A stretch of 64,000 nucleotides of DNA. Origin: Dugong dugon. Its lineage: Eukaryota > Chordata > Mammalia > Sirenia > Dugongidae. Both the position numbers and the translations under genes were made by a program. The stretch lies in the NCBI GenBank assembly GCA_030035585.1, contig CM057477.1, forward strand, positions 63,841,447-63,905,446, read 5' to 3'. Shown one piece after another: positions 1 through 11,831 of this stretch. The notes beneath the pieces are model-generated. The model did not search any database and had not been told where the DNA came from. It saw nothing but the letters and a program-made list of their open reading frames with translations. The first letter of the stretch is position 1. Every line of letters begins with the position of its first letter.

Positions 1-2885
1 GGAGAGACTTTGAAAGCATTGCCCTTGAGAACAGGAACCAGACAAGCATGCCCTTTATCACCACTCTTATTCAACGTTGTGCTAGAGGTCTTAGCCAGAG
101 AAATTAGGCTAGAAAAAGAAATAAAGGGCACCCAAATTGGGAGGGAAGAAGTCAAAGTATCTCTATTTGCAGATGATATGATCTTGTACACAGAAAACCC
201 CAAAGAATCCACAGAAATCTACTGGAACTAACAGAAGATTTCAACAAAGTATCAGGATACAAGATAAACATACAAAAATCAGTTAGATTCCTCTACACCA
301 ACAAAGAGAACTTCAAAGGGGAAATCACCAAATCAATACCATTTACAATAGCCCCCAAGAAGATAAAATACTTAGGAATAAATCTAACCAGAGATGTAAA
401 AGACCTATACAATGAAAACTACAAGACAGTATTGCAAGAAACCAAAAGAGACCTGCATAAGTGGAAAAACATACCTTGCTCATGGATAGGAAGACTCAAC
501 ATTGTGAAAATGTCAGTTCTACCCAAAGCAATCTATAGATACAATGCAATCCCGATCCAAATTCCACCAGCAGTCTTTAATGAGTTGGAGAAACAAATCA
601 CCAACTTCATATGGAAAGGGAAGAGGCCCCGAATAAGTAAAGTATCACTCAAGAAGAAGAACAAAGTGGGAGGCCTCACACTACCTAATTTTAAAACCTA
701 TTATACTGCCACCGTAGTCAAAACAGCCTAGTACTGGTACAACAACAGATCCATAGACCAATGGAACAGAATTGAGAATCCAGACATAAATTCAGCCACC
801 TATGAGCAGCCGATATTTGACAAAGGTCCAAAGTCCATTAACTGCAGAAAAGACAAATGGTGTTGGCATAACTGGATATCCATCTGCAAAAACCTGAAAC
901 AAGACCCATACCTCACACCATGCACAAAAACTAACTCAAAATGGATCAAAGACCTAAATATAAAATCAAAAATGATAAAGATCATGGAAGAAAAAATAGG
1001 GACAACGCTTGGAACCCTAATACATGGCATAAACACAATGCAAACCATAAGTAACAATGCACAAGCACCAGAAGAGAGACTAGATAACTGGGAGCTCCTA
1101 AAAATCAAATACTTATGCTCATCAAAAGACTTCACTGAAAGGGTAAAAAGAACATACAGACTGGGAAAAAAGTTTTGGCTACAACAAATCCGACCAGTGT
1201 CTAATCTCTAAAATCTACAAGATACTGCAAAACCTCAACAACCAAAAGACGAATAACCCAATTTAAAAATGGGCAAAGGATATGAACAAGCATTTCACCA
1301 AAGAAGACATTCAGGCAGCTAACAGACACATGAAGAAATGCTCACGATCATTAGCCATTAGAGAAATGCAGATCAAAACTACAATGAGATACCATCTCAC
1401 CCAACAAGTCTAGCATTAATCCAAAAGACACAAAATAATAAATGCTGGAGAGGTTGTGGAGATACTGAACACTTATACACTGTTGGTGGGAATGTAAAAT
1501 GGTACAACCACTTTGGAAATCAATTTGGCGCTTCCTTTAAAAGCTAGAAATAGAAGTACCATATGAGCCAGCTATCCCGCTCCTTGGAATATATCCTAGA
1601 GAAATAAGAGCCATCACATGAATAGATATATGCACACCCATGTTCACTGCAGCACTGTTCACAATAGCAAAAAGATGGAAACAACCTAGGTGCCCATCAA
1701 CAGACGAGTGGATAAACAAATTGTGGTATATCTGCACAATGGAACACTATGCAACAATAAAGAATGATGAAGCTGTGAAACATCTTATAATATGGGAGAA
1801 GCTGGAGGTCATTATGCTGAGTGAATTTAGTCAGTCACAGAAAGACAAATATTGTATAAGACCACTATTATAAGAACTCAAGAAAAGGTTTAAACACAGA
1901 AGAAAACATTCTTTGATGGTTACTAGGGTGGGGAGGGAGGGGGAGGGTTATTTACTAACTAGATAGTAGATAAGAATTATCTTAGGTGAAGGGAAGGACA
2001 GCACGCACTACAGAGGAACTCAACACAACTGGACGAAACCAAAGCTAAGAAGTTTCCTGAATACAATCAAACACTTTGAGGGACAGAGTAGCAAGGGTAG
2101 GGGTCTGGGGACCATGCTTTCAGGGGACACCTAGGTCAATTGGCATAACAAAGCTTATTAAGAAAATGTTGTGCATCCTACTTTGGTGAGTGGCATCTGG
2201 GGTCTTAAAAGCTTGCAAGCAGCCATCTAAGATGCGTCAATTGGTCCCAACGACCTGGAGTAAAGCAGAATGTAGAACACCAAAGACACAAGGAAAGTAG
2301 TAGCCAAAGAGACAGAAAGGGCCACATAAACCAGAGATTTCATCAGCCTGAGACCAGAAGAAATAGATGGTGCCTGGCTACCACCAATGACCACTCTGAC
2401 AGGGAACACAACAGAGAGTCCCTGATGGAGCAGGAGAAAGGTAGGGTGAAGAACTCAAATTCTAGTAAGAAGACCAGACTTAATGGTCTGAGTGAGACTG
2501 GAGGAACCCCAGAAAGCATGGCCCCTGGATTCTCTATCAGCCCAGAACTAGAACAATTTCCAAGGCCAACTCTTCAGACAGGGATTGGACTGGACTGTGG
2601 GACATAAAGTTATACTCGTGAGGAGTGTGACTCTTAACTCAAATAGGTACAAGAGACTAACCGGGCAGCTTCTGTCTGTAGGTGAAATGGGAAGGCAGAG
2701 AGGATTAGGAGCTGGTTGAGTGGACATGGGGAATTGGATGGAAAGGAGGACTGTGCTGTCACAGTGTGGGGAGAGCAGTTAGCGTCACATAACAATGCAT
2801 GTATAAATTTTTGTAGGGGAGACTAACTTGAAATGTAAACTTCATTTAAACTAAAACAATAAACAAACAAAAAGATAATGGACCA
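1..2885 (+). mobile_element. L1 LINE, 3' half, cut by the window edge
   Basis: It begins inside the ORF2 reverse transcriptase. The reading frame at 10-231 has [15 protein letters not shown] and the catalytic FADDMILY motif. Later ORF2 pieces are at 432-731 and 972-1211, broken by stops and shifts, and the ORF2 C-terminus is at about 1260-1870. A G-rich tract at 1926-1947 marks the start of the 3' UTR, which continues (gggtcttaaaagcttgcaagcagccatct, about 2198-2227) to an A-rich end near 2885. ORF2 is inactivated. The same 3' UTR recurs at 14386-15310, 20256-20345, 22825-23196 and elsewhere. Confidence 0.93.
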
Positions 2886-3365
2886 AAAAAAAAAACCATG
2901 GTACAAATATGAGCATGGTATTCTGATTTTCCTTAAACCTGGAAGATTCCTCACATACTTTCTTGAAAACTGTGCACAATGTTACCTACAGACCCTCAAC
3001 ACACAGCCACACACTGACAAAAGGTAGTCTCTTCACATTCAATTTATGAAATAGAAACAGAGAGATTTTAAATACACTTTAGTCATGTGTTAGCTTCCTG
3101 ACACCTTATATGTAAACTGGCTTCCTTGGTGCCACTAGATACCTATGTAAATTCAATTACACTGAATTTCAACCTAAAGAGCACATCCAGGAAACCCATC
3201 TGACTAACAGGAATTTCAGAGAGTGGGAACTGAGAAGATGACAGGATGGAAAATAAATTTAAAAATTTCAAAAATATTTCCAAGAAACTAATAACATTTT
3301 TCTAAGTAGAAATGACTGACTGAGTGTCCATCACAGAAAATTTAGAAGGATACATACCAAGGCCA
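2886..3365. other. No feature recognised
   Basis: AT-rich sequence with no ORF, repeat or signal that I can name. Confidence 0.5.
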
Positions 3366-3448
3366 AGCTCTGGTGGTGCAGTGGTTAAGAGCTTACCTAT
3401 TAACCAAAAAGTCAGCAGTTGGAATCAACCAGCCACTCCATTGGAATT
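3366..3448 (+). mobile_element. AfroSINE fragment (5' part)
   Basis: Carries the tRNA-derived head (ctggtggtgcagtggttaaga, ctattaaccaaaaagtcagcag) but lacks the body and the conserved 3' tail. Confidence 0.85.
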
Positions 3449-4368
3449 GGGAACTCTCCCTTAATTATAACACAAAGTGTAATTTCAAAACATGTAAAAC
3501 TCTTTTGACTTCATCTTCTTGAATGACAGAAGCTGTATATCGGTTTCTCATTAGTTCAATGTACTGGGAACTTTCCCGTGGTTGTAATACATAGTGTACT
3601 TTGAAAACTCTTTTGACTTCAAGTGCTTGGATGAGAGAAAATGTACATTGTTTTCTTATTCACAGAGTGTATTGGGAAATTTCCTGTGCCTGTAATACCA
3701 AGTGTTTTTTGACAATACATAAAACTCTTTTGCCTTCTTCTATTTTAATGAGAGAAAGTGTATACTGGTTTCTCATTCACACAATATACTGTGTACTTTT
3801 CTGTTGTAACACAAGTATTGGGAACTTTTGTGTCCTTATAACACAAAGTGTACTTTGAATATATTAGGAATGTTCCTGTGTTTGTAACACTAATTTTTTT
3901 TTTTTTTTGATAAAAGGTAAAATTCTTTTGACTTTATCAACTAGAATGAGGGAAATTGTATATTAGTTCTCATTGATACAAGTATTGGGAACTTGAATGT
4001 ACTTGAATGGGAGGAATTGTTCATTGTTTTATCATTCACAGAATGTATTGGGAACATTCCCCTGCTTGTAACACAAAATGTTTTTTGATAACAGGTCCAA
4101 CTCTTTTGACCTTACCTACTTGAATGAGAGAAACTGTATATTGGTCTCATTCACACAGTGCACTGGGAACTTTCTCATTGTTTTAGCACATAATGTATTT
4201 GGAAAACATGTAAAACTGTTGACTTCATGTACTTGAATGGAAGAAATTGTACATTGTTTTCTCATTCACAGAATGTATTGTGAATATTCCTGTGCTTTTA
4301 ACACAAAGGGTTTTTTTTTTTTTTTAATAATAGATAAATCTCTTTTTACTTCATGTACTTCTATGAAT
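3449..4368. repeat. Dimeric tandem repeat, about 107-127 bp monomers
   Basis: Degenerate tandem monomers share the landmark actcttttgacttcat...cttgaatgagaga, seen near 3502, 3609, 3726, 3925, 4102, 4215 and 4342. Two monomer types alternate in the better-preserved stretches. Type A reads tgtatattggtttctcattc and later tgtactttgaaaac. Type B reads tgtacattgttttctcattc and later gtgttttttgataa. That gives a dimer of about 230 bp. The array resumes at 4850 after an LTR insertion. The small ORF at 3601-3858 is a translation of the repeat and not a gene. Confidence 0.85.
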
Positions 4369-4849
4369 GTCTTAGGCTGGGTTCTCTAGAGAAGCAAAAC
4401 TAGTAAAGTGTATAAATATATATAGAGAGAGATTTATATCAAGGAAGTGGTTCACGCAATTGTAGAGGCTGGAACATCCCAAGTCCATGGATGAGGATAG
4501 AGGTATCTCCTGATTCACGTAGCTGCAGGGGCTGGCGAACCCAAGATCAGCAGGTCAGAGACCAGGGCTTTCATTCACAGGCTGTGAAGGTCTATGAATC
4601 CCAAGATTGGAAGATAAGCTGATAGCTCAAGTCCCAAGAACCAGAGGTCAGACGAACAGGAGGAAGCCACAGGATCCAGAGTGAGCAAAAAGCTAGAACA
4701 TCTGCTTATATTTGGATGCAAGGCCACACCTCCAAGGAAAATCCCTTTCAACTGATTGGCTCCTCACAGCAGATTCTATCATGGCAGTGATCACATAAAC
4801 ACTGAGAATCATGGCCCAGCCAAACTGACACACAGTTTTAACCATCACA
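4369..4849 (-). mobile_element. Solo LTR of a MaLR-like family (second type) inserted in the tandem repeat
   Basis: In the plus direction it starts tgtcttaggctgggttctct and ends ...aatcatggcccagccaaactgacacac...ccatcaca, that is TG...CA on either strand. A near-perfect 5-bp duplication (atgaa 4364-4368, atgag 4850-4854) flanks it. The terminal region resembles the common solo-LTR family of this window, but the interior differs. Confidence 0.75.
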
Positions 4850-4985
4850 ATGAGTGAAGCTGTATATTGGTTTCCCATCACACAATATATTGGGAACTTC
4901 TGCATCCTTATAATACAAAGTGTACTTTGAAAACATTCAAAACTCTTTTGATTTTCAGGTTTCCTGAAGTGCTTCAAGTTTTGAG
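4850..4985. repeat. Continuation of the dimeric tandem repeat
   Basis: Continues as a type A monomer (tgtatattggtttcccatc ... tgtactttgaaaacattc), picking up exactly where 4368 left off. Confidence 0.8.
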
Positions 4986-5585
4986 AAAAAAAAATCTACA
5001 TTTTTGGCAAAGAGCTTAAGAGATGAATTATGAGGAGTACGTAGAAAAAAACTAAGCAGTATGGAAAAAGTGAGAGTTATTAAGTATAGCACAAAATTAA
5101 AATTTAAATAAAAATTGTGCTATGTGACTTAAGTCCAGAAAATACATAGCAATATGATGATTATTAATTTATCTAAAATGTGAGCTAATTGTATGGGAGG
5201 ATGTGGAAGGAAAGCTACAGGGCTCGGTAGAAAGAAGAGATGAGAAGTAGGCACAGTGAGAAAGCTAAATCCTCATCTTCCATAGAGGAAATATCTGATA
5301 CCAAGAAATCAAGAAATAATAGTTGAAGTAAGTTATTTAGAAATAAGGAGTTAAATAATTAAAAAAAAAAAGGGAAGACAGTAAATGAGCAGAAATTGTT
5401 GGCTTTAGAGAGTAGAAACATGCCAAGTGGTGTTGGGTGGGACAAGAGACTGATGTCTTTTGCTCTAATCATTAAATCTGGCTACTTAAACTATGCCATG
5501 AAATATCTTGACTTTTTTAAAGAAGCATATCTAAGCCACACTCGGCACAGTATATGTAATAGCTCATCTCCCATTATCCTTTTAA
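4986..5585. other. No feature recognised
   Basis: AT-rich sequence with short A-runs. The 65-codon ORF at 5396-5593 has no recognisable motif. Confidence 0.5.
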
Positions 5586-5619
5586 TCCTGTAACAAACAC
5601 ACACTGAGCACTTACCTAT

Positions 5620-6130
5620 TGTCATGGATTGAACTGTGTACCCCAAAAATATGTGTCAACTTGGCTGGGTCATAATTCCCAGTATTGTATGATTGTGTAC
5701 CATTTTGTAATCTGATGTGATTTCCTTATGTGTTGTAAACTCTATCACTACGATGTAATAAGATGGATTAGTGGCAGATATACTGATGAGGTCTACAATA
5801 TTAGACAGTGTCTTAAGCCAATCTATTTTGAGATATAAAAGAGAGAAGCGAGCAGAGACACATGGGACCTCATACCACCAAAAAAGCAGTGCCAGGGGTT
5901 GAGTGAATCGTTTGGAGCTGAGGTTCCTGTGCCGAAATGGTCCCAGAAAAAGGGAAGACTGATGCATCACCAGGACCTTTCTCCAGACCCGACAGAGAAA
6001 GCTTTCTTCTGGAGCTGATGGCTTGAATTTGGACTTGTAGCCTACTAGACTGTGAGAGAATACATTTCTCTTTGTTAAAAGCCATCCAATTGTGGTGTTT
6101 CTGTTACAGCAGCACTAGATGACTAAGACG
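5620..6130 (+). mobile_element. Solo LTR, common MaLR-like family
   Basis: A full-length copy starting tgtcatggattgaactgtg and ending cactagatgactaagacg. A 5-bp duplication with one mismatch (cctat 5615-5619, cctac 6131-6135) flanks it inside the L2. No internal retroviral sequence is present. Confidence 0.87.
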
Positions 6131-6490
6131 CCTACTAAGTGCCAGGAGCTGTTCTAAGCACTGAAGATACAACAGTAAACAAAAAGCAGTGAGCGAAACA
6201 AAACAGAGCAAAGCCAAAGCCCTCTTGGAACTTGGCATGGGAGGGAGACAGATGATAAATAAGCAAGTAAAATACATACTCTGTTAGACGATAATAAGTG
6301 CCATGGAAAGAAAGAAGCAAAGAAGGAGGTTGGGCGTACAGGTGGGTGTAAGCTTAAATGTAGTGGTCAGGGACATCCTCTATGAGATTGACAAGGTGAC
6401 CTTTGAGTAGAGACTTAAAGGTGATCAGAGAGTGAGCCATCTGGGAAGAACATTTGGGCAGAGGAAACAGCCAATAGAAGCATGCCTGGG

Positions 6491-6595
6491 TAGGGTTGCC
6501 AGGTAAAATACAGGTTGCTCAGTTAAATTTGAATTTCAGGTAAACTATGAATAATTTTTTTAGTATGTTCCAAATATTTCATTGGGACTATTTGG
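6491..6595. mobile_element. Ancient DNA-transposon-like fragment
   Basis: Contains agggttgccaggtaaaatac and gaatttcaggtaaactatgaataattttt, the arm of a palindromic mammal-wide non-autonomous DNA element whose name I cannot fix. Confidence 0.4.
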
Positions 6596-7250
6596 GCACG
6601 GGAAGTGTTAGAAGAGTGGAGTAAGCAAGAGAGAGGAAGAGATGAGGCCATCAATATAGTGATTTAGGACACTGTAAGACTTTGGCTTTTTACTCTGGGA
6701 GAGATGGGAAGCCACTGGAGGATTTTGAGCAGAAAAGAGGCATGATTTGACTTATGTTCTAGAAGGATCACTCTGGCAAAGACACATTGAGAAAAAACTG
6801 TAGACAGGCAAGTCTGGAACCAGGAAAATCAGTTAGTAGACTGCTTCTGCAATGATCCAGTGAAGAGATGGTGGGGGCTTGGATCAGAGTGGTAGCCATG
6901 GAGGTAGTGAAAAATGGGAAGACTGTCGATATATTTTGAAGGTAGAGTCTACAGGATTTGCTGGTAAGCTGGATGTGGAAAGTGAGGGAAAGAGAAGTCA
7001 AAGATGAGCCCAAATTTTCTGACCTGAGTAACTAGGAGGATGGAGTCATTATTCACAATGGGGATGGCTGTGGCTGTGGGAGAATCACATATTGAGGTAT
7101 TATCAAGAGCTTGGGATTATACATGGAAACGTGGGGTAGGTGGTTAGATACATGGGTCTGAGATTCAAGGGAAAAATCTTAGCTGGGGATGTAAATTTAG
7201 GAGTTATCATAGTTATAATGATCACAAACATTCCTTTGTCTCCTTTAAGA

Positions 7251-7460
7251 GTCAAAAAAACCAGTTGCCATTGCTCTGACTCATGGTGACACGTGTGTCA
7301 GAGAAGAACTGTGCTCCATAGGCTTTTCAATGACTGATTTTTTGGAAGTAGATTGCCAGGCCTTTCTTCTGAGGCATCTCTGGATGGACTCGAACTGCCA
7401 ACCGCCAACCTTTCAGTTAGCAGCCAAGTGCATCAACTGCACCATCCAGGGAGTCCCTTG
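7251..7460 (-). mobile_element. AfroSINE, long 'gggtggtgcaaa' subtype
   Basis: In reverse orientation: tail complement ccagttgccattgctctgac, body gaagtagattgccaggcctt, head complement accatccagggagtccct. The 61-codon ORF at 7330-7515 is SINE-derived. Confidence 0.88.
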
Positions 7461-7735
7461 TAACAGGTACCCATTGCTAAATTCATGCTACATAATAAAC
7501 CATCCCAAAACTTAGTGACTTGAAGCAAAAAACATTTATTTAGCTCAAGATTTTGTGGATTAGCAATTAGTCTGAGTTTAGCTGGGCAGTTCTGGTCATA
7601 GGTCATTTGGTCAGGGTTTCTGATACGTTTCAGTGAGCTGGAAGGTCAAGTGGCTGCTCTAGGATGACCTCAACAGGAATGACTTGTCTGTCATTCACTT
7701 GACCTGTCATCATCCAGCAGCCTAGCCCAGGTTTG
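7461..7735 (-). mobile_element. MLT1-like (MaLR) LTR fragment
   Basis: Reads like the reverse complement of an old MLT1 LTR: aaaccatcccaaaacttagtgact, tttatttagctcaagatttt, agctgggcagttctggtcat. The remainder probably continues after the purine tract at about 8305. Confidence 0.5.
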
Positions 7736-8300
7736 TTCTCTGGAGAGAGAAGGGGAGATGGGGAGAGTGGGGAAAGGAGGGGAAGGCAGAGGGCGGAGAG
7801 AGAGTGGGAAAGGGAGACAGACAGGGAGGGGAGGGAAGGGGGAGGGGGAGGGGGAGAGAGATGGGTAGGGAGAGAGATGGAGAGAAAAGACAGGGAGGGG
7901 GACAGAGGGAGGGAGGGATCAGGAGAGGAGAGAGATGAGGGGGAAAGGGAGAGGAGGAAGGGGAGAGGGAGGAGGATGGGGAGAAGAAAGGAGGGGGAGG
8001 GAGGGAGGGAGAGAAGAAGAAGAGAGGAAGGAGAGGGAGAGGAGGGGAGAAGGTCAGGGAGGGAAGGAGACAGAGAAGAAGAAAAGAAGGAGGGAAGGGA
8101 GGGGAAAAAGAGGCGGAAGGATGGGGGGAGTAGGAGACAGGGAGGAGGGGGAGGGAGAGGGGGAGGAGGGAGAGGGAGGGTGAAAGAGAGAAGAAGAGGG
8201 GGAGGAGGAAGGAGAGGGGAAGGGGAGGGAGGGGATAGGGAGGAGGAAGGGGGGGAGGGACGTAGGCAGGGAAAGAGAGAGAGAGAAGAAGAGGAGGAGG
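7736..8300 (+). repeat. Polypurine (GGGAGA/GGGAGG)n low-complexity tract
   Basis: About 560 bp almost purely of G and A on the plus strand. It produces long spurious ORFs on both strands (7630-8367 minus, Ser/Leu/Pro-rich; 7733-8422 plus, Arg/Glu/Gly-rich) that are not genes. Confidence 0.95.
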
Positions 8301-8882
8301 AGCTTAAGGTCTCTAGAAGCCTAGACTTGGAACTGTCACAACACTTCTGCCACTTTCTGATGGTCATTTGGGTGGGAAATAGATTTTACATCTTGGTGGG
8401 AGGGGCTACAAAGTCACACTGAAAAAGGAAGGGATACAATGAGGCCACTGGATCCATCAATGCAATTAATTTACCCCATGTCCCAACTCTGATGAAACAT
8501 TTTCAACCCAGCCATATTGAACTTTGAAGTCATCCTTTCTCTAAGGACAACTAAGAAGCTTCCTGGGTTGGGTATAATGAGTTAGGTGAGGGTGGCTTCA
8601 ACTAGTGGAACCAGAATCTCAGTGGGAGGGAGGCAGGATGCAAGAACACATCGGGACAGAGTGAAGGTGAGAAAATAGAATGAGGGCCCAAGCAGGAAGA
8701 CAAGGAAGACAGTAGGGATATACTGCAGCTGTGTCACGATGAGGCCTCTAGAGAAAGCATAAAGCCACAAAGCTAAAAGGCCTCATCTTTCGTCTCCTGT
8801 TTTCATGCAGCCTCTTGCCTCTATGAAGGGATCCATGAAAAGCATTCCAGAATAGTATCCATTTTTGCCACATTAATCATTC
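8301..8882. other. Probable continuation of old LTR, otherwise unassigned
   Basis: 8305-8500 could be the distal part of the MLT1-like LTR. From 8500 I recognise nothing. Confidence 0.35.
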
Positions 8883-9089
8883 CACAAGGAGCCCTGGTGC
8901 TCAATGGTCAAGCACTTGACTGCTAACCAAAAGGTCGGTGGTTCAAACCCACCAGTGGCTCCATAGGAGAAAAGACCTACTGATCTGCTCTGGTAAAGAT
9001 TACAGCCCAGGAAACACTATGAGGCAGGTCTCTCTGTCATAGGGTTGCTATGATTCTGAATCAATTCGACAACACACAACAACAACAGC
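8883..9089 (+). mobile_element. AfroSINE with 8-bp target duplication
   Basis: Full long-form element: head gagccctggtgctcaatggt, body ctgctctggtaaagattacagcc, tail tagggttgctatgattctgaatc, then (aac)n. Flanked by aatcattc at 8875-8882 and 9090-9097. Confidence 0.93.
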
Positions 9090-9795
9090 AATCATTCTAT
9101 AGCACCTTGTTAACAAGTAAGTCATGTCGGGTGCGTGATAGGCTTGGTGGTAGCTAGGAAATTCTTCCTTTCTCCATCCTAAATTCCTATTTCTTGGCCT
9201 GGATCCTCTCTCAGGATGGAGAGGACAACAGTATTTGTTGCTGTGGATGTCTTTAGCATCGTCCTACCACAACAGCACCCGTTGAAAGCGGCGTCCCCAG
9301 GGCTACTACACAAGCATATACGGGCCTTTCACCAGCCTCGTGAGCACTTCTTCCAGCAACAAGCCAAGAGCAAATGCACCAGCTTTCAAGACTGGGATCA
9401 ACTTTGCTGTTTCAGTGTTCTGTTTTGGAAATAAAAAGAATACAAGCATACAGAGAAAAGATTCACACGGTACAAGGGAGGCGTTAGGCCCATCCATTTT
9501 TAAAGTGCCATTTAATAACTACTTGTTAACTCTGAACAAGAATCTAGGAAAGGGGAGTGGCTCAAATGAGTTTTAATAAAGAACTAAAGGCTCTAAAGGC
9601 TCAGTAACTATAAATGTATAGAAGATGGAACAGACCTGAGAATTAAACCAGGGGTCACCCTGTTTAATCATCGCATTTTAGATGAGGGCTCTGTGGCCTG
9701 GGGGCCGAGGCCGGCCCCAGAGCTGGGACTCTTGACTCCCCATCCATGGTTTACTTCAAGGCCATGTTACCACCCATCTACCATGCCACTAAGTG
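9090..9795. other. No gene; MIR/L2-like remnant near the end
   Basis: Mostly unassigned sequence. 9660-9760 (cattttagatgagggctct ... gagctgggactcttgactcc) looks like a decayed MIR or L2 3' piece. ORFs at 9216-9576 overlap in several frames without motifs. Confidence 0.4.
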
Positions 9796-9986
9796 TGTGA
9801 TGTTGTTGTTGGGTGCTCTCAAGTCGATTCTGACTCATAGTGACCCCATGTGACAAAACAGAACTGCCCCATAGAGTTTTGTAGGCTGTAATCTTTATGG
9901 CAGCAAATCACCAGATCTTTCTTCCGAGGAGCCACCTTTTGGTTAGCAGCGAACGCTGTACCATTGCACCACCAGGCCTCCTTCAA
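9796..9986 (-). mobile_element. AfroSINE
   Basis: Reverse copy: gttgttgttgggtgctctcaa, tcgattctgactcatagtga, accttttggttagcagcgaa, caccaccaggcctcct. Confidence 0.92.
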
Positions 9987-10546
9987 GTGTATGATCTGGA
10001 GGGATTCTGAGTGAAGATGGTTTGAGGATAGCAACAGGGAATATGTTACATAAATGTGTTAAAACATGTTCTTGAAACATTTCCTCAGAGCATCACAAAA
10101 GTCAGAGAATGTAAACAGGTAACCTGAATTTTGCACCTGACTTACAGGAGACCAGCATCCCAACAATTTCTCATGGTCAAGGACTCTTATGATAGCTGCC
10201 ATGTATTCAATCAGCTGATGAGGTTTTACACATGAGGATGGTGAGGCTGAAAGAAGTTGAGATTCCAGTGTTCCCACAGCCCCACCTAGTGGCGGGGCTT
10301 TTATTAGAACCCAGATTCCAAAATATCCCTCCTGTGCTGGACTCATTCTACATGCCTTCTTCCAGAAATTGACATAAAGTCTTTTTCCTATAAGGTTGCC
10401 GAATGGATGCAAAAAGGTATCTTCACCTTTCAATTGTTTTAGCACATCTAGAATGAAATTTCAAAAAAGAAAAAGATTTAGGAAGGAAAACAGGTAAAAT
10501 GCTGAAACGTTTGGTGTACAAAGTGAGAAGAAACTCCGTCAGTTAT
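9987..10546. other. Unassigned; possible L2/MIR remnant 10180-10330
   Basis: The 128-codon minus-strand ORF at 10059-10445 has no recognisable domain. The segment around gaggttttacacatgaggat ... agaacccagattcc resembles an old MIR/L2 tail, which argues against coding. Confidence 0.4.
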
Positions 10547-10942
10547 TGTTATGGATTGAATTGTGTCCCCCCCAAAATAATATGTTGTAAATCCTAACCT
10601 CTATGCCTGTGGTTATAAGCCTATTTGGGAATGAGTTGTCTTTGTTATGTTAATGAGACAGGATTAGTGCAGCGTGTGTTTTGAGTCAATCTCTTAAAAC
10701 ATAAAAGGAGCAGATTAAGAAAGCAGAGATGGGAGAGGATAGATGCCACACCATATGAAGATCACAAAGGAGCCCAGGAATAAGGACCTTCCCCCAGAGC
10801 CAACAGAGAGAAAGCCCTCCCCTGGAGCTGGTGCCCTGAATTTGGACCTCTAGCCTCCTACACTGTGAGAAAATAAATTTCTGTTTGTTAAAGTCACCCA
10901 TTTGTGCTATTTCTGTTATAGTAGCACTAGATAACTAAGACA
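10547..10942 (+). mobile_element. Solo LTR, common MaLR-like family, internally shortened
   Basis: From tgttatggattgaattgtg to cactagataactaagaca, about 396 bp against about 510 bp for full copies. No clear 5-bp duplication. Confidence 0.83.
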
Positions 10943-11046
10943 ATCATATTTAAACTAAACAATGGTTGAGCTTAATTTAAAGAACGTTCAACACGAGATT
11001 TACACTCTTTAAAAATTATCTATATAAGACCAGATTATCAACAGTA

Positions 11047-11352
11047 CAGGTGGTCCCCAATTTCAGACGGATTCAAGTTACGATGAACTGAATTTATGAC
11101 TGTCTTTTTTTTCTGTACATATTAACATTAGTAACACATACTACCTACAATGTTACGGTCTGTTATTTGCTGATGTCATCATTCTCAGATGTTCACTTGA
11201 AGATGTTCAATGTTATGATTTACTGTTCAAAACACTGCTGTGAGGCAGGCTATGAAAACTAAAAAAAAAGAAAAAGGTATTCAACTTATGTCAGAATCAA
11301 CTTACAACGGAGTTGTAGGGACAGAACCCCCTTGTAAGTCAGAGACTACCTG
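11047..11352. mobile_element. Tc1/mariner (Tigger-like) MITE, 306 bp
   Basis: Inverted termini caggtggtccccaatttcag and (reverse complement of the right end) caggtagtctctgacttaca, flanked by TA on both sides (11045-11046, 11353-11354). Both ends carry the pattern of non-autonomous pogo/Tigger elements. No transposase coding. Confidence 0.72.
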
Positions 11353-11419
11353 TAGTGGTCGCTCAACCCCAGCGGGCCTCAGAATCCCCAGAGGGGCTTT
11401 TAAAATGCTGGACATTATT

Positions 11420-11720
11420 TTTTTTTTAATTATCTTCTTAGGTTTTTTTTGTTGTTAATATACACAGAACATACACCAATTCAACAATTTCTACATGTAC
11501 AATTCAGTGACATTGATTGCATTCTTCAAGTTGTGCAACCATTCTCACCCTCCTTTTCTGAATTGTTTCTTTTCCATTAACATGAACTCACTGCCCCCTA
11601 AGCTTTATCTTTCCTTTCCAGCTGCTGTTGTCAATTTGATCCCATATAGATAGTTCTTTAAAAGAGCACAATGCTCAAGGCAGACACTCTTTACTAATTC
11701 AGCTCAACTGGTTTAAACAA
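11420..11720 (-). mobile_element. L1 3' UTR fragment
   Basis: acagaacatacaccaattcaa, tacaattcagtgacattgat and gatcccatatagatagttct match the L1 3' UTR seen in reverse at 49396-50340. Confidence 0.75.
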
Positions 11721-11831
11721 GACTTCAGGCGATATTAAAATGCTAGACATTTTGATTCAATAGGCCTGGTGTGGGGCTCAGCATTTTTTTTTAATTACAC
11801 TGATTTTATGAATAAGCAATACATTCCACGG

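Larger units (their letters stand above)
5586..7250 (+). mobile_element. Ancient LINE (L2-type) 3' region, with nested insertions
   Basis: Old, mammal-wide repeat with recognisable blocks: cactgagcacttacctat continuing after the LTR as ctaagtgccaggagctgttc; agcaaaagaggcatgatttgac; aaggatcactctggc; and gatatattttgaaggtagagt. It is interrupted by the LTR at 5620-6130 and a DNA-transposon fragment at 6491-6595. The family name is from memory and could be a related ancient LINE. Confidence 0.6.

Noticed and set aside
7630-8422. Long ORFs on both strands (245 and 229 codons)
   Set aside because: They are translations of the polypurine tract (Ser/Leu/Pro or Arg/Glu/Gly only), with no domain and no conserved start.
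10059-10445. 128-codon minus-strand ORF
   Set aside because: Overlaps probable MIR/L2 sequence and has no recognisable motif.
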